DNA of 45,846 nt, taken from the NCBI GenBank assembly GCA_001969505.1, contig LSSK01000020.1, forward strand, positions 1-45,846, written 5' to 3'. The notes below the pieces were generated by a model, which searched no databases, had not been told where the DNA came from, and saw only the letters and a program-made list of their open reading frames with translations. Of the stretch, positions 1 to 10,255 are shown piece after piece. Each line of letters opens with the position of its first letter. The stretch's first letter is position 1. Source of the DNA: Zancudomyces culisetae. Taxonomy: Eukaryota > Kickxellomycota > Harpellomycetes > Harpellales > Legeriomycetaceae. Made by a program: the position numbers and the translations under genes.

Positions 1-1
1 T

Positions 2-2968
2 AATGACATTATAGACTCAAACAATAATCTCAGTAGACAGGAGGAAGAACAAAAAGAGAACAATAAAAAAGGTGATATTGAGACAGAGGAAGCACACACA
101 ATAAGGGTAGCAAAGTATTTTGAAAAGCCGATGCAATTTCTCAGAAAAAAGATAAGCTTTGGTGCGATCGTGAGCACGGAAATGGTGTTTGCTTCTGGTC
201 ATGAAAGTGATGATATGGGATTGAACGAAAAAACTCTAAGCAATACAAATCTCACGAGAGTAGGCACAGACATATGTAGCAAAAGTATAGTCGAAGGCGG
301 AGATCAAGTAGATCAGGGTAGTACAAAAAGCGATGAAAAAGAATTTGTGTTCATCGATAAAAAAGTTTGTGAAGATACGAGTAAATGGGAGAAAAATTCT
401 ATTCCAGCTAAAGAAAAGGCAAACGAATTGATAATTAACGAAATTAATCGTAACACTCAAAATCTGAACGAAAAAAATAGAGATGCTGCGTACAAAGAGC
501 TGAAAGATATACTTGAAAATTGGATGAATGATGTGAACATAATTGAGTCGGGGTATTGCGATGTTAGTCGTAGAGACAGCAAAAAGGATCGTGATGTAAA
601 GCTATACTACGAGATTCATGGAACTGGACCAAAAAAATTATTTTTTGTCATGGGTGTTATGGGGCTTGTAGAGTACTGGATTATGTTGTCAAAGTATTTC
701 GGAAAAAAGGAAGAATATCAGATATGTGTATTCGAAAATAGAGGGAGTGGAAGATCTTCATTAAAGGCGGGTCCGTACACTGTAGTTCAGCTGGCAAAGG
801 ATGCACTAAAGCTCTTAGATCATATAGGATGGAAAGAGAACGTTCATTTGATAGGGATATCGCTTGGAGGAATGATACTGCAACAAATGTGCTTACTTGC
901 AAAGGCAGAGAGCAGAAAATATGAAAGCGTAATATTTATGAATACGTATCAGACAATAATTGGGTCAACGCTGACAAAGGGAGAGATGATGCTTACTTTA
1001 AAGGGGTTTCTTTTGGTTACAGGGAATATTGAACCGATATTGGATATAGCATTTACAAAAAAGTGGTTAAACAGTAGTTTTGACTATAAAAGTAATAAAA
1101 TTATGCTGGATACTGTCAAGAATAAGGAGATTAAACAATACACCAACAAAAAAGTGTTAAAGGCTGTTTTTGAATTGAGCGCAGAGAGGGCTAGTCATAA
1201 AAAATGCGTGGACGGGGAGGTCAGTGTTAGTGAGGCGGGAAATAGTAAAGAATTAAAAAATGAAAATAATGGCTTTATAAGTAAGGAAGATGGTGGAGGT
1301 AGTAAAAACATACATACTGAACAGGATAGTAAAGAAGTAGACGGGGATCTGGGAATAGGTGGAATCAGGGGTGTTGATAATGATAATGATGGTGATGGTG
1401 ATTTTGACGAAAATAGTCAGGAAGAACATGATGATGAAACATCGGCTAATGAAAGTGATGAACTGTCGGATAGTGAGAGTGTAAACCCTAATTTAAAAGG
1501 AAAAGATGATAGCGCGCTGGCGGACATGAAACGACAAAAATATGGAAACAGCAGTGATGAAAAACATACTCAAAGAGCCTATTTCAGTGATAATGACTAT
1601 AGATTGAGGGGTAGTGATAAATTAAGTAATGTATTTATAAACAGAAGAAGCAGATTGGCTAGAATGCAGACGGAGTCACCCGTAAAGCGTACAGATATTC
1701 AAAAGAAAACGATGTTGGAACATTGGAAGACACATACAGGAGATATTAACCAACTGGCAGCAGCCTTAGGGCATAATATCAGTACGCGAGATATAAAAGA
1801 ACTGATATTGGGAGTATATGAGGAAGAAAACAATGCTAAAAAATTACAAGATTTAATAAAGGTTTGGGGCACGAAAAAGTCAGAAGAGAGCAGAGAGAGG
1901 GCAGAAAAGGGAATGGGCGAAAAAAGAAAGCATAATCAGAATTTTGTTTTGGGTGTTAGCTCGTGTGAGCAGTTGAAAAGAGTGGGAAAGGAAGGAAAAG
2001 AGAGAAAAGAAGGAAAGGAAGGAAAGGAAGGAAAGGAAGGAAAGGAAGGAAAGGAAGGAAAGGAAGAAAAATGTGAGGAGAAAAAAGAACGGAGAGTCAG
2101 CAAGGAAAGGAGAAGGAGTATTAGGAAAAGGAGGAATGTAGTAGCAAAAAGATTTGTGGTGATTCATGGAAGTAAAGATCAGGTGGTGAAGGTCGGCAAG
2201 GGTCGAGAACTAGCAAAGAGTTTCGAATGCCCATTTTTTGAGATAGAGGGAGCAGGGCATATGGGATATATACAGGCACCGCTAAGCTATATAAGTTGTA
2301 TTGAATCAGCAATCAATGATGAGATGTGGATAAAGATGGTGACCAAGAAAAAAAGTAAACAAAAAGGAGTGGGGCAGAGTAAGAAGATCAAGATGGTTAT
2401 CAAGACCGGGAATGAATACCAAGAACCAAAGATGTTGTCGAGCCAAAGCGAGGTGCCAAGAGGAATCGGTAGAAGAAGCCTTACCAATGTCGAGAATGGC
2501 AACAATGAGAGTGGTAACGTTACCAGTAATAGTACTAAAAGTAATATTGGCAATGGTAATACTGTAAACAAAAATGATAAACAAGGTAAAAGACCAATAC
2601 TAACAACATACTGCAGCAACATGAACCACTATTTCATAAACAACAAAACCTATAAAAAAAATATACAAAAGGGACTGCAAAAAACACAGACGGAGCCACC
2701 AGGATCATTGTTAATGGTATCAACAACAAAAACAACAACAGCAACAACAACAGAGCCAACACCATCACCATCGCCAACACCGTTATCATCACCAACGCGT
2801 ATTTACCTCCAATCTAGATTTCAACAGCAACCAAACGAAAATCCCAAACTGGAGTTCTTAAGATCACCGTTTGGTAGAAGCTTTGCAAATGCCAGGGAAG
2901 AGAGTGTACAATACTATAGATCCGAAAGCCTAGGATTGAATGTAGATTACAACATTCGATGTGGCTAG
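2..2968 (+). CDS. alpha/beta hydrolase with very long insertion (5' partial)
   Basis: Intronless reading frame. It is open from base 2 without a stop, so the Met at 131 need not be the start; the gene probably begins left of the window. Numbering from Met131: oxyanion-side FVMGVMG near 173, nucleophile elbow G-I-S-L-G with Ser244, cap-like helix QLAAALGH, acid Asp683 in HGSKDQVV, and base His710 in GAGHMGY. Together these form a complete alpha/beta-hydrolase triad. Ser to Asp spans about 440 residues, several hundred more than usual; the extra is acidic and Ser/Asn/Lys-rich and includes a Lys-Glu-Gly repeat. The C-terminal 200 residues are low complexity (poly-Thr, Ser-Pro). Substrate cannot be read from sequence; this class in fungi is mostly uncharacterised lipase/esterase-like. 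Convergent with the next gene, with 94 bp between stops. Confidence 0.85.
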   Translation, partial: NDIIDSNNNLSRQEEEQKENNKKGDIETEEAHTIRVAKYFEKPMQFLRKKISFGAIVSTEMVFASGHESDDMGLNEKTLSNTNLTRVGTDICSKSIVEGGDQVDQGSTKSDEKEFVFIDKKVCEDTSKWEKNSIPAKEKANELIINEINRNTQNLNEKNRDAAYKELKDILENWMNDVNIIESGYCDVSRRDSKKDRDVKLYYEIHGTGPKKLFFVMGVMGLVEYWIMLSKYFGKKEEYQICVFENRGSGRSSLKAGPYTVVQLAKDALKLLDHIGWKENVHLIGISLGGMILQQMCLLAKAESRKYESVIFMNTYQTIIGSTLTKGEMMLTLKGFLLVTGNIEPILDIAFTKKWLNSSFDYKSNKIMLDTVKNKEIKQYTNKKVLKAVFELSAERASHKKCVDGEVSVSEAGNSKELKNENNGFISKEDGGGSKNIHTEQDSKEVDGDLGIGGIRGVDNDNDGDGDFDENSQEEHDDETSANESDELSDSESVNPNLKGKDDSALADMKRQKYGNSSDEKHTQRAYFSDNDYRLRGSDKLSNVFINRRSRLARMQTESPVKRTDIQKKTMLEHWKTHTGDINQLAAALGHNISTRDIKELILGVYEEENNAKKLQDLIKVWGTKKSEESRERAEKGMGEKRKHNQNFVLGVSSCEQLKRVGKEGKERKEGKEGKEGKEGKEGKEGKEEKCEEKKERRVSKERRRSIRKRRNVVAKRFVVIHGSKDQVVKVGKGRELAKSFECPFFEIEGAGHMGYIQAPLSYISCIESAINDEMWIKMVTKKKSKQKGVGQSKKIKMVIKTGNEYQEPKMLSSQSEVPRGIGRRSLTNVENGNNESGNVTSNSTKSNIGNGNTVNKNDKQGKRPILTTYCSNMNHYFINNKTYKKNIQKGLQKTQTEPPGSLLMVSTTKTTTATTTEPTPSPSPTPLSSPTRIYLQSRFQQQPNENPKLEFLRSPFGRSFANAREESVQYYRSESLGLNVDYNIRCG
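2011..2066 (+). repeat. 9-bp coding minisatellite (GGAAAGGAA)n
   Basis: About six near-perfect copies of a 9-bp purine unit inside the hydrolase gene, translated as repeated Lys-Glu-Gly. The unit keeps the frame, so copy number can vary without breaking the protein. Confidence 0.9.
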
Positions 2969-3062
2969 TCATGATGGAGGATTACAAAAGGAAAAAGTAT
3001 AAAAAAAGAAAGGATGAGAGAAAGGGGGAAGGGAAGGGGATTTGATTATATATGTTACAAAG

Positions 3063-4934
3063 TTAGCCAAATGGATTGTTTTTACTTGTTTCGTAAAACA
3101 TTTTGAGTTCCTGAGCAGATAAATTAGAAAGTGTTTTTAGACTATTGTGTTTTCTACATGAATTTGAATCGTTGCGTTCGTTTTTCTTGTCTAACGAATA
3201 GCTGTGTTTTATTGCGTGATGGTTATGAACATCAGGTTGGGACTGATCCTCGTCAGTTTCGGTAGTGTCACCTCCGCACCCACCACCAATTGTCTCGCGT
3301 TTTGTTTCACCGAGTTTCTTTATCTGTGAGTCAAGAATGCTTTGGTTAAAGTATCTTTGTCCGCTTGAGAGAGATTTTCTAGAGGCACGTGCAGACATTG
3401 GCTCCTTTCCATTCTCCCCACTTCCACTGCCAATATCCGTAGCACCACCAATTTCGCCTTTGGTATTTATATTCCTACGCATTCGATATGAAGGTGGAGA
3501 AAACGGCGTTAAATTTACACATTCTTCATCGGTTTCGGTGGTTTCACCGCTGCTCTCAAGATTTCTGTCTAATCGCTTTTCTATCTGATCAATGTGTGGA
3601 TATCTATTGCTGGTTATGGCATTTCCTGGTACATAAATATTAGTATTGATGTTGGTATTTCTTCCCGCAACAGTCATTGGAGGTACATATCTAGCGGTTA
3701 CCATTCTATTTCCCACAACTTTCCGCCGTGTCTCTGAGCTAGTATAACGGACACGATGATCCACAAACGACCTCGGTGATGCCATGTGCTCTTCTGGATA
3801 TCCACCTCTATAACTGCCTACTGCGACTGTCTTTCGCAACAAGCCCCTAGTGGTGCTTCCTGGCATCGTTCCTGGTATATGCTCTCCTCCTGCCAAAAAC
3901 TCGCTTCCTGGCCTTCTATACCTTGATAACGGTGTGCTTATCCCTTGTACATTACTTTCCGCATTTACCCGCTCCCTCTCTAGGTTTGGTACCGGATATA
4001 TCTGCCTGCTTTCTGTGTTTGATCTCCGGTACAATGGTGTAGGCGACATCATTTCCCGCATACCGCTGTGCCCTTGGTCATCATTATTCTTATATCCTCG
4101 GTTTTGATTCCATTCATTTTCGCTTTCAACTTCCAGTACATTATCTTGAAGATAACTTCTAGTTATTCGCTTTGCCTTACAACTTCGCCTTATAAAGCTG
4201 GCCTCATCTTCTGACTGTGTCGATTCATCCTGTCCATCATCCGTCTCGGAACCAAGTTTCAATGCTCCACTTTTCTTGCTACCTCCTCTTTTCCTGCCCT
4301 CACGGACCCTTCCTCTTTTTCTTTGTATATATTCGGTCTGGATTTCTCGTTTAGATCGCACCACCCTTGGAGTAGTTCGAAACTCTTTTTTAGCTCCGTT
4401 AATTACGCTGGTAAGTTGTGGGCTAGATGCCGTTACTTGAGCCAAGACTTCCAGGTCGCGTGCCACATTCCGAACTCTCTTTGGAAGTGGTGTTCTTGAA
4501 CTCTCGTTTATTTTTATTTCACCAACCACCTCCTTTTTAGGAATATAGATTGGATTTTCATCTTTTGCACTTTCTTTAAATACACCCACCTCCGCCTTTA
4601 TCTTTTCCTCAGCTTTCTCATTTGCTTTTGCTTCAGTTTCGTCCGTTTCACCATTATTGATTGATGTTTCTATGTCATACTTCTCAGTTGATTCTTCTTT
4701 GCTATTTTTTGTTAACGCCGAGCTATACTCGATACCTTCTTGCTCTTTGGATCCTCCCAAATGGTATGAACTTGATCCATCATATCTCCCCATGGGGGTA
4801 TTCACATCGCCTGTTTGATCCCAGCTCTCCAACTCGCTTTTTACACTTTTATTCGCATCAGTTTCGGGGCTCAATCTTTGTGCACTACTATATCCAATTA
4901 GTGTCTCTCCCGCTTGCTTGCTATCTACTTCCAT
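3063..4934 (-). CDS. hypothetical 623-residue disordered nuclear-type protein
   Basis: Single open frame from ATG at 4934 to stop at 3063. No enzymatic domain is recognisable. It is dominated by Ser, Glu, Arg, Asn and Gly. Visible features: a basic stretch around residues 185-215 (KRGRVREGRKRGG) that could be a nuclear localisation signal; four T-P-hydrophobic-x-R/K/Y motifs (TPMGR, TPLPK, TPLYR, TPLSR), resembling proline-directed kinase sites; two ETTETDE acidic motifs near residues 470 and 560; and a short helical-looking C-terminus (LSAQELKMFYETSKNN). The length of the frame and the ordered C-terminal tail argue that it is real. Function unknown; a cell-cycle-phosphorylated nuclear protein is only a guess. 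Confidence 0.75.
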   Translation of the reverse strand: MEVDSKQAGETLIGYSSAQRLSPETDANKSVKSELESWDQTGDVNTPMGRYDGSSSYHLGGSKEQEGIEYSSALTKNSKEESTEKYDIETSINNGETDETEAKANEKAEEKIKAEVGVFKESAKDENPIYIPKKEVVGEIKINESSRTPLPKRVRNVARDLEVLAQVTASSPQLTSVINGAKKEFRTTPRVVRSKREIQTEYIQRKRGRVREGRKRGGSKKSGALKLGSETDDGQDESTQSEDEASFIRRSCKAKRITRSYLQDNVLEVESENEWNQNRGYKNNDDQGHSGMREMMSPTPLYRRSNTESRQIYPVPNLERERVNAESNVQGISTPLSRYRRPGSEFLAGGEHIPGTMPGSTTRGLLRKTVAVGSYRGGYPEEHMASPRSFVDHRVRYTSSETRRKVVGNRMVTARYVPPMTVAGRNTNINTNIYVPGNAITSNRYPHIDQIEKRLDRNLESSGETTETDEECVNLTPFSPPSYRMRRNINTKGEIGGATDIGSGSGENGKEPMSARASRKSLSSGQRYFNQSILDSQIKKLGETKRETIGGGCGGDTTETDEDQSQPDVHNHHAIKHSYSLDKKNERNDSNSCRKHNSLKTLSNLSAQELKMFYETSKNNPFG

Positions 4935-4980
4935 ATTTGCCCTATTTTATTGTTTGTTTTTTCAAAGTACGTATGCTTTA

Positions 4981-5012
4981 TGTATCTGTATCTGTATCTG
5001 TATCTGTATCTG
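4981..5012. repeat. hexanucleotide microsatellite (TGTATC)n
   Basis: Five tandem copies of TGTATC plus two bases, 47 bp upstream of the start codon of the minus-strand 623-residue gene, so in its leader or promoter. Confidence 0.9.
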
Positions 5013-7766
5013 TGTATTAAACCGGTTGCCTTATTTTTGTATTAGTGTCTACCACCCTAAACACCTTTAATACTCTCCCTGTTCGTATTATCCTATTATA
5101 TTCTCTAAACGCCAACCAAATGAGGCTTGCTTTATAGGCCTATTTTTTTTTACTCTTTGCTACTACTTGATTGTTTATTTTTCACTGCAAATACCAACAG
5201 TACTTGTGCAGCGACTTTGATTCTCTCCTTCTACTTTTTACTTTTAGTTTGATCTATGCTTTTTATTTAGGTTCAGCTACTTTTTTTATTATATCCGCCG
5301 TTTTTGAACCTATTCAATGATTGCCGTTGTTTATATTTTAATTGGTTTGATATCAACACCTTCGTTGGTTGTAATAGATTCACAGTATCGAACAACAGTT
5401 GTAGTAAACTCTAGTTCTCTTCAATTAATCTTAATATTTAATCCCTTTGGTTATTTTTCTTCTCTCAAGCTCGAAAACCGGAAAATATTCTTTTTGTTTC
5501 CGCCTCTTACTCCATATATACACTTGTAATTAGCAAGATCTTTTATTCTGCGAAAGAATCGTGATTTGAAAAGTTCTAATATACCTTGAGCATTTCAAAA
5601 AGTAACGTTAGTTTTATGTTTTACTTTGCCTTGCTCCAGTATAAGTATTTTTTTGTATACTTGGTGAGTATGTTTATTATAATACTATATTTTTTTTACT
5701 ACTATTATTTTTTTTAATACTTAATTTGGTTTGTTGTGATGGTTTATTAACACGAATTTACATCAATTATTTCTTCGTTTATTATTTAACCATCCATTAA
5801 TTTTGATTATTTATTTATTTGTTTATTTTTATCAATTTTCTATTACTTTTATAATTGTATACAGTTAATTAATATGCATTTTTGAAGTTATTCTTTTTTT
5901 TCGCTTCAGCTAGAAACTCTGTAGAATACATTTAAAGTATTCTAAACTCGATTCCTGAATGTTAGACATTTTTCTGACTGATTCGCTTCATAATGAACTT
6001 TAGTTGTCTCCAAATTACCTTTTCAACTGTTGTAATATAGTGAGGGTAACATAAATAGCACCATTAAAATTGCCCTTGTTTTCATTTTTAAATGCATGAC
6101 CAAACTTGCTCCTTCTCGCATCTTTGATGTAGTAATTTTATAACAAAATCGATAGAATGCAAAACGTAAATTAATATCTATAACGCAAAGTTTGCATTTG
6201 ATATCTCGAAATGCGATTTTTTTTTTCTTCACATAAAAATTTATCGTTTGTTTATTCGCTCGTTTTATTTTTCATTCTGCTTCTCGGTGCAAAAAGTTTT
6301 TTTTTTACGCCTTAAGATTACGTTATTTAATTTTGAACCAATAAATTATTTAGACTTGATTGCAAATTCCATTAATCACACGTTCAGGAACTACATTTTA
6401 ATTTTGATTTTTTTATTTTTTGCAAGTACATTCAATTCCATGTAAATAAAGGGAATCTTACTTTTCGGGTGGAAATGGGTCGCGCATTCTCTAAAACCAC
6501 AAACAAGTGTTCGCAAACGGTTTTAGCGAAAAAAGAATACAAAAGAAAACATAATTTGTTTGCACCAACAACAGATTGCTTTTCTTACAACCATGGCTCA
6601 TCGCATAATCGCTGTCTCGTCTAGATTTTGATACTTGATTTTTTTATATTCCAAACTTGGTTATTTCAAGAGTTTTTTTGGTTCGCATTACTATTAGAAT
6701 CAAAAAAAAATGCAAATGGTATTTCACCTACAATTGTATGACGTAAACTACGCTGATTATAAACAGCTATTAATTCGTTGTCTTTGTTTATGACTTCTCA
6801 AAGGTGGGTCTATGTTAATCATGTCGATATATCTCCTTCACTCTAGAAACCCTGAAACCCTGAACCTCTGACCCACATCATTCCACTATTGATTCGATAA
6901 GAGGTTTGTCCGTAACTCAGTATACTCAGCATCTATATCGCAGGAATACTCAAGTGATAATATCTTGGAATACTCTTATAAGGTGGTATGTAGCTTAAGT
7001 GCAATATTAATTCATCTTTTGTTATTGTTGTTCTTTTCTAGAACCTCCTATTTCTTATGCCACTCATATTATATACTTCCAGACATCCCACATTTCAATT
7101 CAAAATATATAGCATAAAACATCAAATTATATATATACTGAACCTAGCCAAAGGATTCAGAGTAGAGGAACTCACATCGAGTAGTAATGTGAAAAGACGA
7201 GTGTGTGAGCAGATGTGCGAGTGAATACTACACATTGTCGTTCACTATACTTTAATTACTACATTATCAGCTAATCAACTATTCTTATACTATATAAAAT
7301 TTAAAACATATTTGGTTCTCATGAGTCTTGAGTTTATTCGGTCGTATACATTATTAGTATGTAGTATACAAGAGGTCTTAGCCTATATTATAATAGCACC
7401 CTACCACATTTTGGTAACGCTTGCCTGATTAATTCTTTCGAGTACATACATTAATGCATTTGGGATTTGATTTGTCCGAATCACAAAATGTTTTTCAAAG
7501 ATGTTGTATCCATAAATCATATTGGCTTTGTAGAGCCAATGGTCGAAGGCTATTTTCTTTGATAGCACCATTAACATTTCTAAAAAATAAAACAGCGAAA
7601 ATAGTGGGAAGCCAACTTGAATGTTGGATATATCGTGCTAAAAAACATAGAAAAAACGGATGCTAGATATAGTCTGCTTTGTACATTTGAAGAAAATCAG
7701 CTTAAAAACCCAAGCAACGTTACAGAGAAAATATATAACAGAATCTTTGTAGTAGAAAATCGTAAA
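5013..7766. other. gene-free AT-rich stretch
   Basis: 2.75 kb between the divergent 623-residue gene and HEM4. Strongly AT-rich with many T and A runs. I found no frame with recognisable protein, no tRNA A/B boxes and no exon pair that joins. A 70-codon ATG frame at 7454-7666 lies upstream of HEM4 and could be a leader uORF, but nothing in its sequence supports translation. Both flanking promoters must lie here. Confidence 0.6.
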
Positions 7767-8846
7767 ATGAGCACATTGCATAAACCACTGGTTATTTTGC
7801 TCCGATCGCCCAAAAACACAAATGATAATGAGCAGGATCCATACGAAGCCGCACTAACCAAACAAGGCTATCTTTCAAAGACTATACCAATACTAAAACA
7901 TGTACATTACGATATTAGCGAGCTATTATACGGATTTATAATGAAAAGAGCGATGCCATCAACCAATCCTCAAAGTAACAAACACACAATTGGATACGAG
8001 GATGGATGTGAAAATAGTGCCGAAATACGAGCCCAGACCTCCCGCGAGTTGTCTGGAATGTACAATCAAGATAACCAGTATAAATGTGGCATGTTAATAT
8101 TTACAAGCTTCAATGCTGTTAAATCAGTACTGGACTCAATCGAATTGACTCTATCTAGGCTTGCTACCAGTGCAGAAATTAAAGAGTATTCTTCAAACTT
8201 GTGCCACTTTATTGAACTTCCCATTTTTTCTATAGGTCCTACAACACTAGAAAAGTTAAAGACAGGTATCATTGATGTGTTCAAAAAGCATGCTATTGCC
8301 GAACAACCCAAATGGAACACAGTAGAAGCTAAATGTGCTGACGAACTGGTTCCTAAAATTGTTGCTCACGCCAAAAGCCTGGAACAATCCAATCTGAACT
8401 CACACACAGTGTTTTTTTGCGGCAACAAAAGTTTGAAAACGATTCCACTTGCTCTTGAAGCAAACAACATCACATACATTCAGCGAATTGTATACACAAC
8501 TGATTCACGGGATTCGGAGGACATACTAAACCAAGTCGAAGAGGCCAAAGATATCTTTGATGGCAACAAAGAAAATCTGCAAAACAATGATGTTATTGAA
8601 GATGGTTTTATGCCAAACTATAAGGCCCATCCTATACATATGTGTTTTTTCAGTCCTTCGGGTGTTGATACAATTGCTAAAATAGCAGAAAACATCAGCT
8701 TTTTGCGTGAAAATATCAATAATGTCGTCTCTATAGGTGAAACTACAGCTACCCGTATTCGAGAAGTTTTCGGTGTTGAAAACGTCCATATTGCCAAATC
8801 CCCTTCACCACAGGGCATTGTAAATGCCATAGATTCATTTTATTAA
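7767..8846 (+). CDS. HEM4: uroporphyrinogen-III synthase
   Basis: Closes and rearranges hydroxymethylbilane to uroporphyrinogen III, the fourth step of heme synthesis, normally in the cytosol. 359 residues, intronless. The start is the first ATG in frame (MSTLHKP); upstream codons are open but contain no ATG. HEM4-family signatures: N-terminal VILLRSP, LIFTSFNAV (about residue 110), GPTTLEKL, FFCGNKSL, then the C-terminal core MCFFSPSGVD, SIGETTATRIRE and AKSPSPQGIVNAI. It is longer than S. cerevisiae Hem4 (275 residues) because of a loop near residues 65-100 and an acidic insert near 260-290. Convergent with the PEX39-like gene, 293 bp apart. Confidence 0.92.
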   Translation: MSTLHKPLVILLRSPKNTNDNEQDPYEAALTKQGYLSKTIPILKHVHYDISELLYGFIMKRAMPSTNPQSNKHTIGYEDGCENSAEIRAQTSRELSGMYNQDNQYKCGMLIFTSFNAVKSVLDSIELTLSRLATSAEIKEYSSNLCHFIELPIFSIGPTTLEKLKTGIIDVFKKHAIAEQPKWNTVEAKCADELVPKIVAHAKSLEQSNLNSHTVFFCGNKSLKTIPLALEANNITYIQRIVYTTDSRDSEDILNQVEEAKDIFDGNKENLQNNDVIEDGFMPNYKAHPIHMCFFSPSGVDTIAKIAENISFLRENINNVVSIGETTATRIREVFGVENVHIAKSPSPQGIVNAIDSFY

Positions 8847-9139
8847 CACGCAGGCAATTCTAGAAGCAAACTACTGCATACCTTTTAAAAAGAAGGAGTT
8901 ATGGCTCATTTGGACATGGTCTAAAAGTGCTACGTGGTGGTAACTTCCAAGTATCGATCCAATTTCAAACATTCATCTATAAAAAGTCCTAACTAGCACA
9001 GGTAAAAAGAAAAGGTAGTAGCTATAACACTTTGAGAGAGCACAAACCATTTTTTGTTTGGGTATCTGCTATTTTGTTTACCATCACCAACAAAACATAC
9101 ATTATTCAAATAAAAGCTGTAACCATTGCTTAACTTATC

Positions 9140-9920
9140 CTACATTTCCCAAGGCTTTTTCAACGGAGACATTTTTGAGGGTTCAGGGTCAATTTCACTA
9201 ATATTATCTGGAATGACCTTTATACCTTCGATAGGTCTATTATTGAGGATTCTTTCCGCTACCTCGCTAAATGTCAGTGGCTTTGGTGCTAAGCAACAAA
9301 AATATTTCATGAAAGGTTACAGCGTTCGTATTTAGCTTTAGTCAGAGCACAAAGCCCATTTATATTCATAGTTAGAGGTTCTAAATAAAGATAAAATGCA
9401 GTTTAATTACGCTTTTCCTCCGAGAACTCGCTTTTCTTTTGAGCCCATTCCTTGTAAGATGCTATATCAAAAGTGGAACCTTGTATGAATCTACAAGCAA
9501 GTATATAAATTCCATTTTGAGGCGATTATCGCTTTGAAAATATTAAATAACGCATCCCAAGTATCCAAAACACATTTCTCAAGCTAATCATGCATAAAAA
9601 GGAAATATTTATACCTTCCAAAATAATACCCCTTTGCATTTAATATAATCTCGTCATTGGAATTTTCCACATCCCCTATGATTCCTTTTAGCCCTTCCTA
9701 TTTACAAAGGTGAATGTTTAAAGTTTCAATTTCCAGAAAAAAAATGGTGAATTGATGATTGAACAGTATATACACCACACTAGCCTCCTCCTCACTCGCT
9801 GAAAAATGAGTATTTTGATCCAAGTGAGGGAGAAAGCATATACAATAAAATCCTCACCTGGAAGCTCAAGTCATTTTCAAAATCGTATTCCTCAAATTTT
9901 TTAAATAGTTCTTCTTCCAT
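9140..9920 (-). CDS. PEX39: PEX39-like KPWE-domain peroxisomal import factor (4 exons)
   Basis: Exons 9920-9858, 9697-9615, 9490-9411, 9288-9140; introns 160, 124 and 122 bp, all GT-AG, phases 0, 2 and 1, giving 124 residues. The N-terminus MEEELFKKFEEYDF continues across the first junction as DLSFQ-EGLKGII. The C-terminal half has LTFSEVAERI, then RPIEGIKVIPD, and ends KKPWEM. This Phe-Ser-Glu...Pro-x-x-Gly-Ile...Ile-Pro-Asp...Lys-Pro-Trp-Glu layout is the KPWE domain (Pfam PF17733) found in PEX14-related proteins and PEX39. PEX39 is reported to bind PEX7 through [R/K]PWE and help PTS2 cargo import. No transmembrane segment or PEX14 helices are seen, which favours PEX39 over PEX14. The start is the first in-frame ATG. 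Confidence 0.78.
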
Positions 9921-10255
9921 TGTCTGTGTCCTCGTGGTGATAGATTTATCCAAGCCGATAAAGTAAAAGCATAGCACCAAACCAGGAGTGTTAAAAAAAG
10001 GTTTAGGTAAGTAAATGGCAAAAATGAGCTTGTAGGGTTTTTTGAGTTTTGATTTTTGATTTTTTGATACCTCTATTTGATCAATTTGTATAGGTCAGCT
10101 TTGATTTAAAACTCTTTTTTGTTTCATCTCAAATGTATTAAACAAAAAAAAAAAGATTAACAACACTTAAAGATATGTATTGGCGATAAAATGATGGGTG
10201 ATAAAAAGAAAGTGTTATATCGTCAATACAATGACAGCATAGACAGAAAAATTAT
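9921..10255. other. intergenic, likely PEX39-like promoter and URA9 3' end
   Basis: 335 bp between two minus-strand genes. AT-rich with A/T runs around 10050-10150; no gene seen. Confidence 0.5.

Noticed and set aside
7454-7666. 70-codon ATG frame upstream of HEM4
   Set aside because: No family resemblance and it overlaps the HEM4 leader in another frame; could at most be a uORF.
9140-9920. PEX14 instead of PEX39 for the KPWE gene
   Set aside because: No PEX14 N-terminal helical bundle, membrane segment or coiled coil in the 124 residues.
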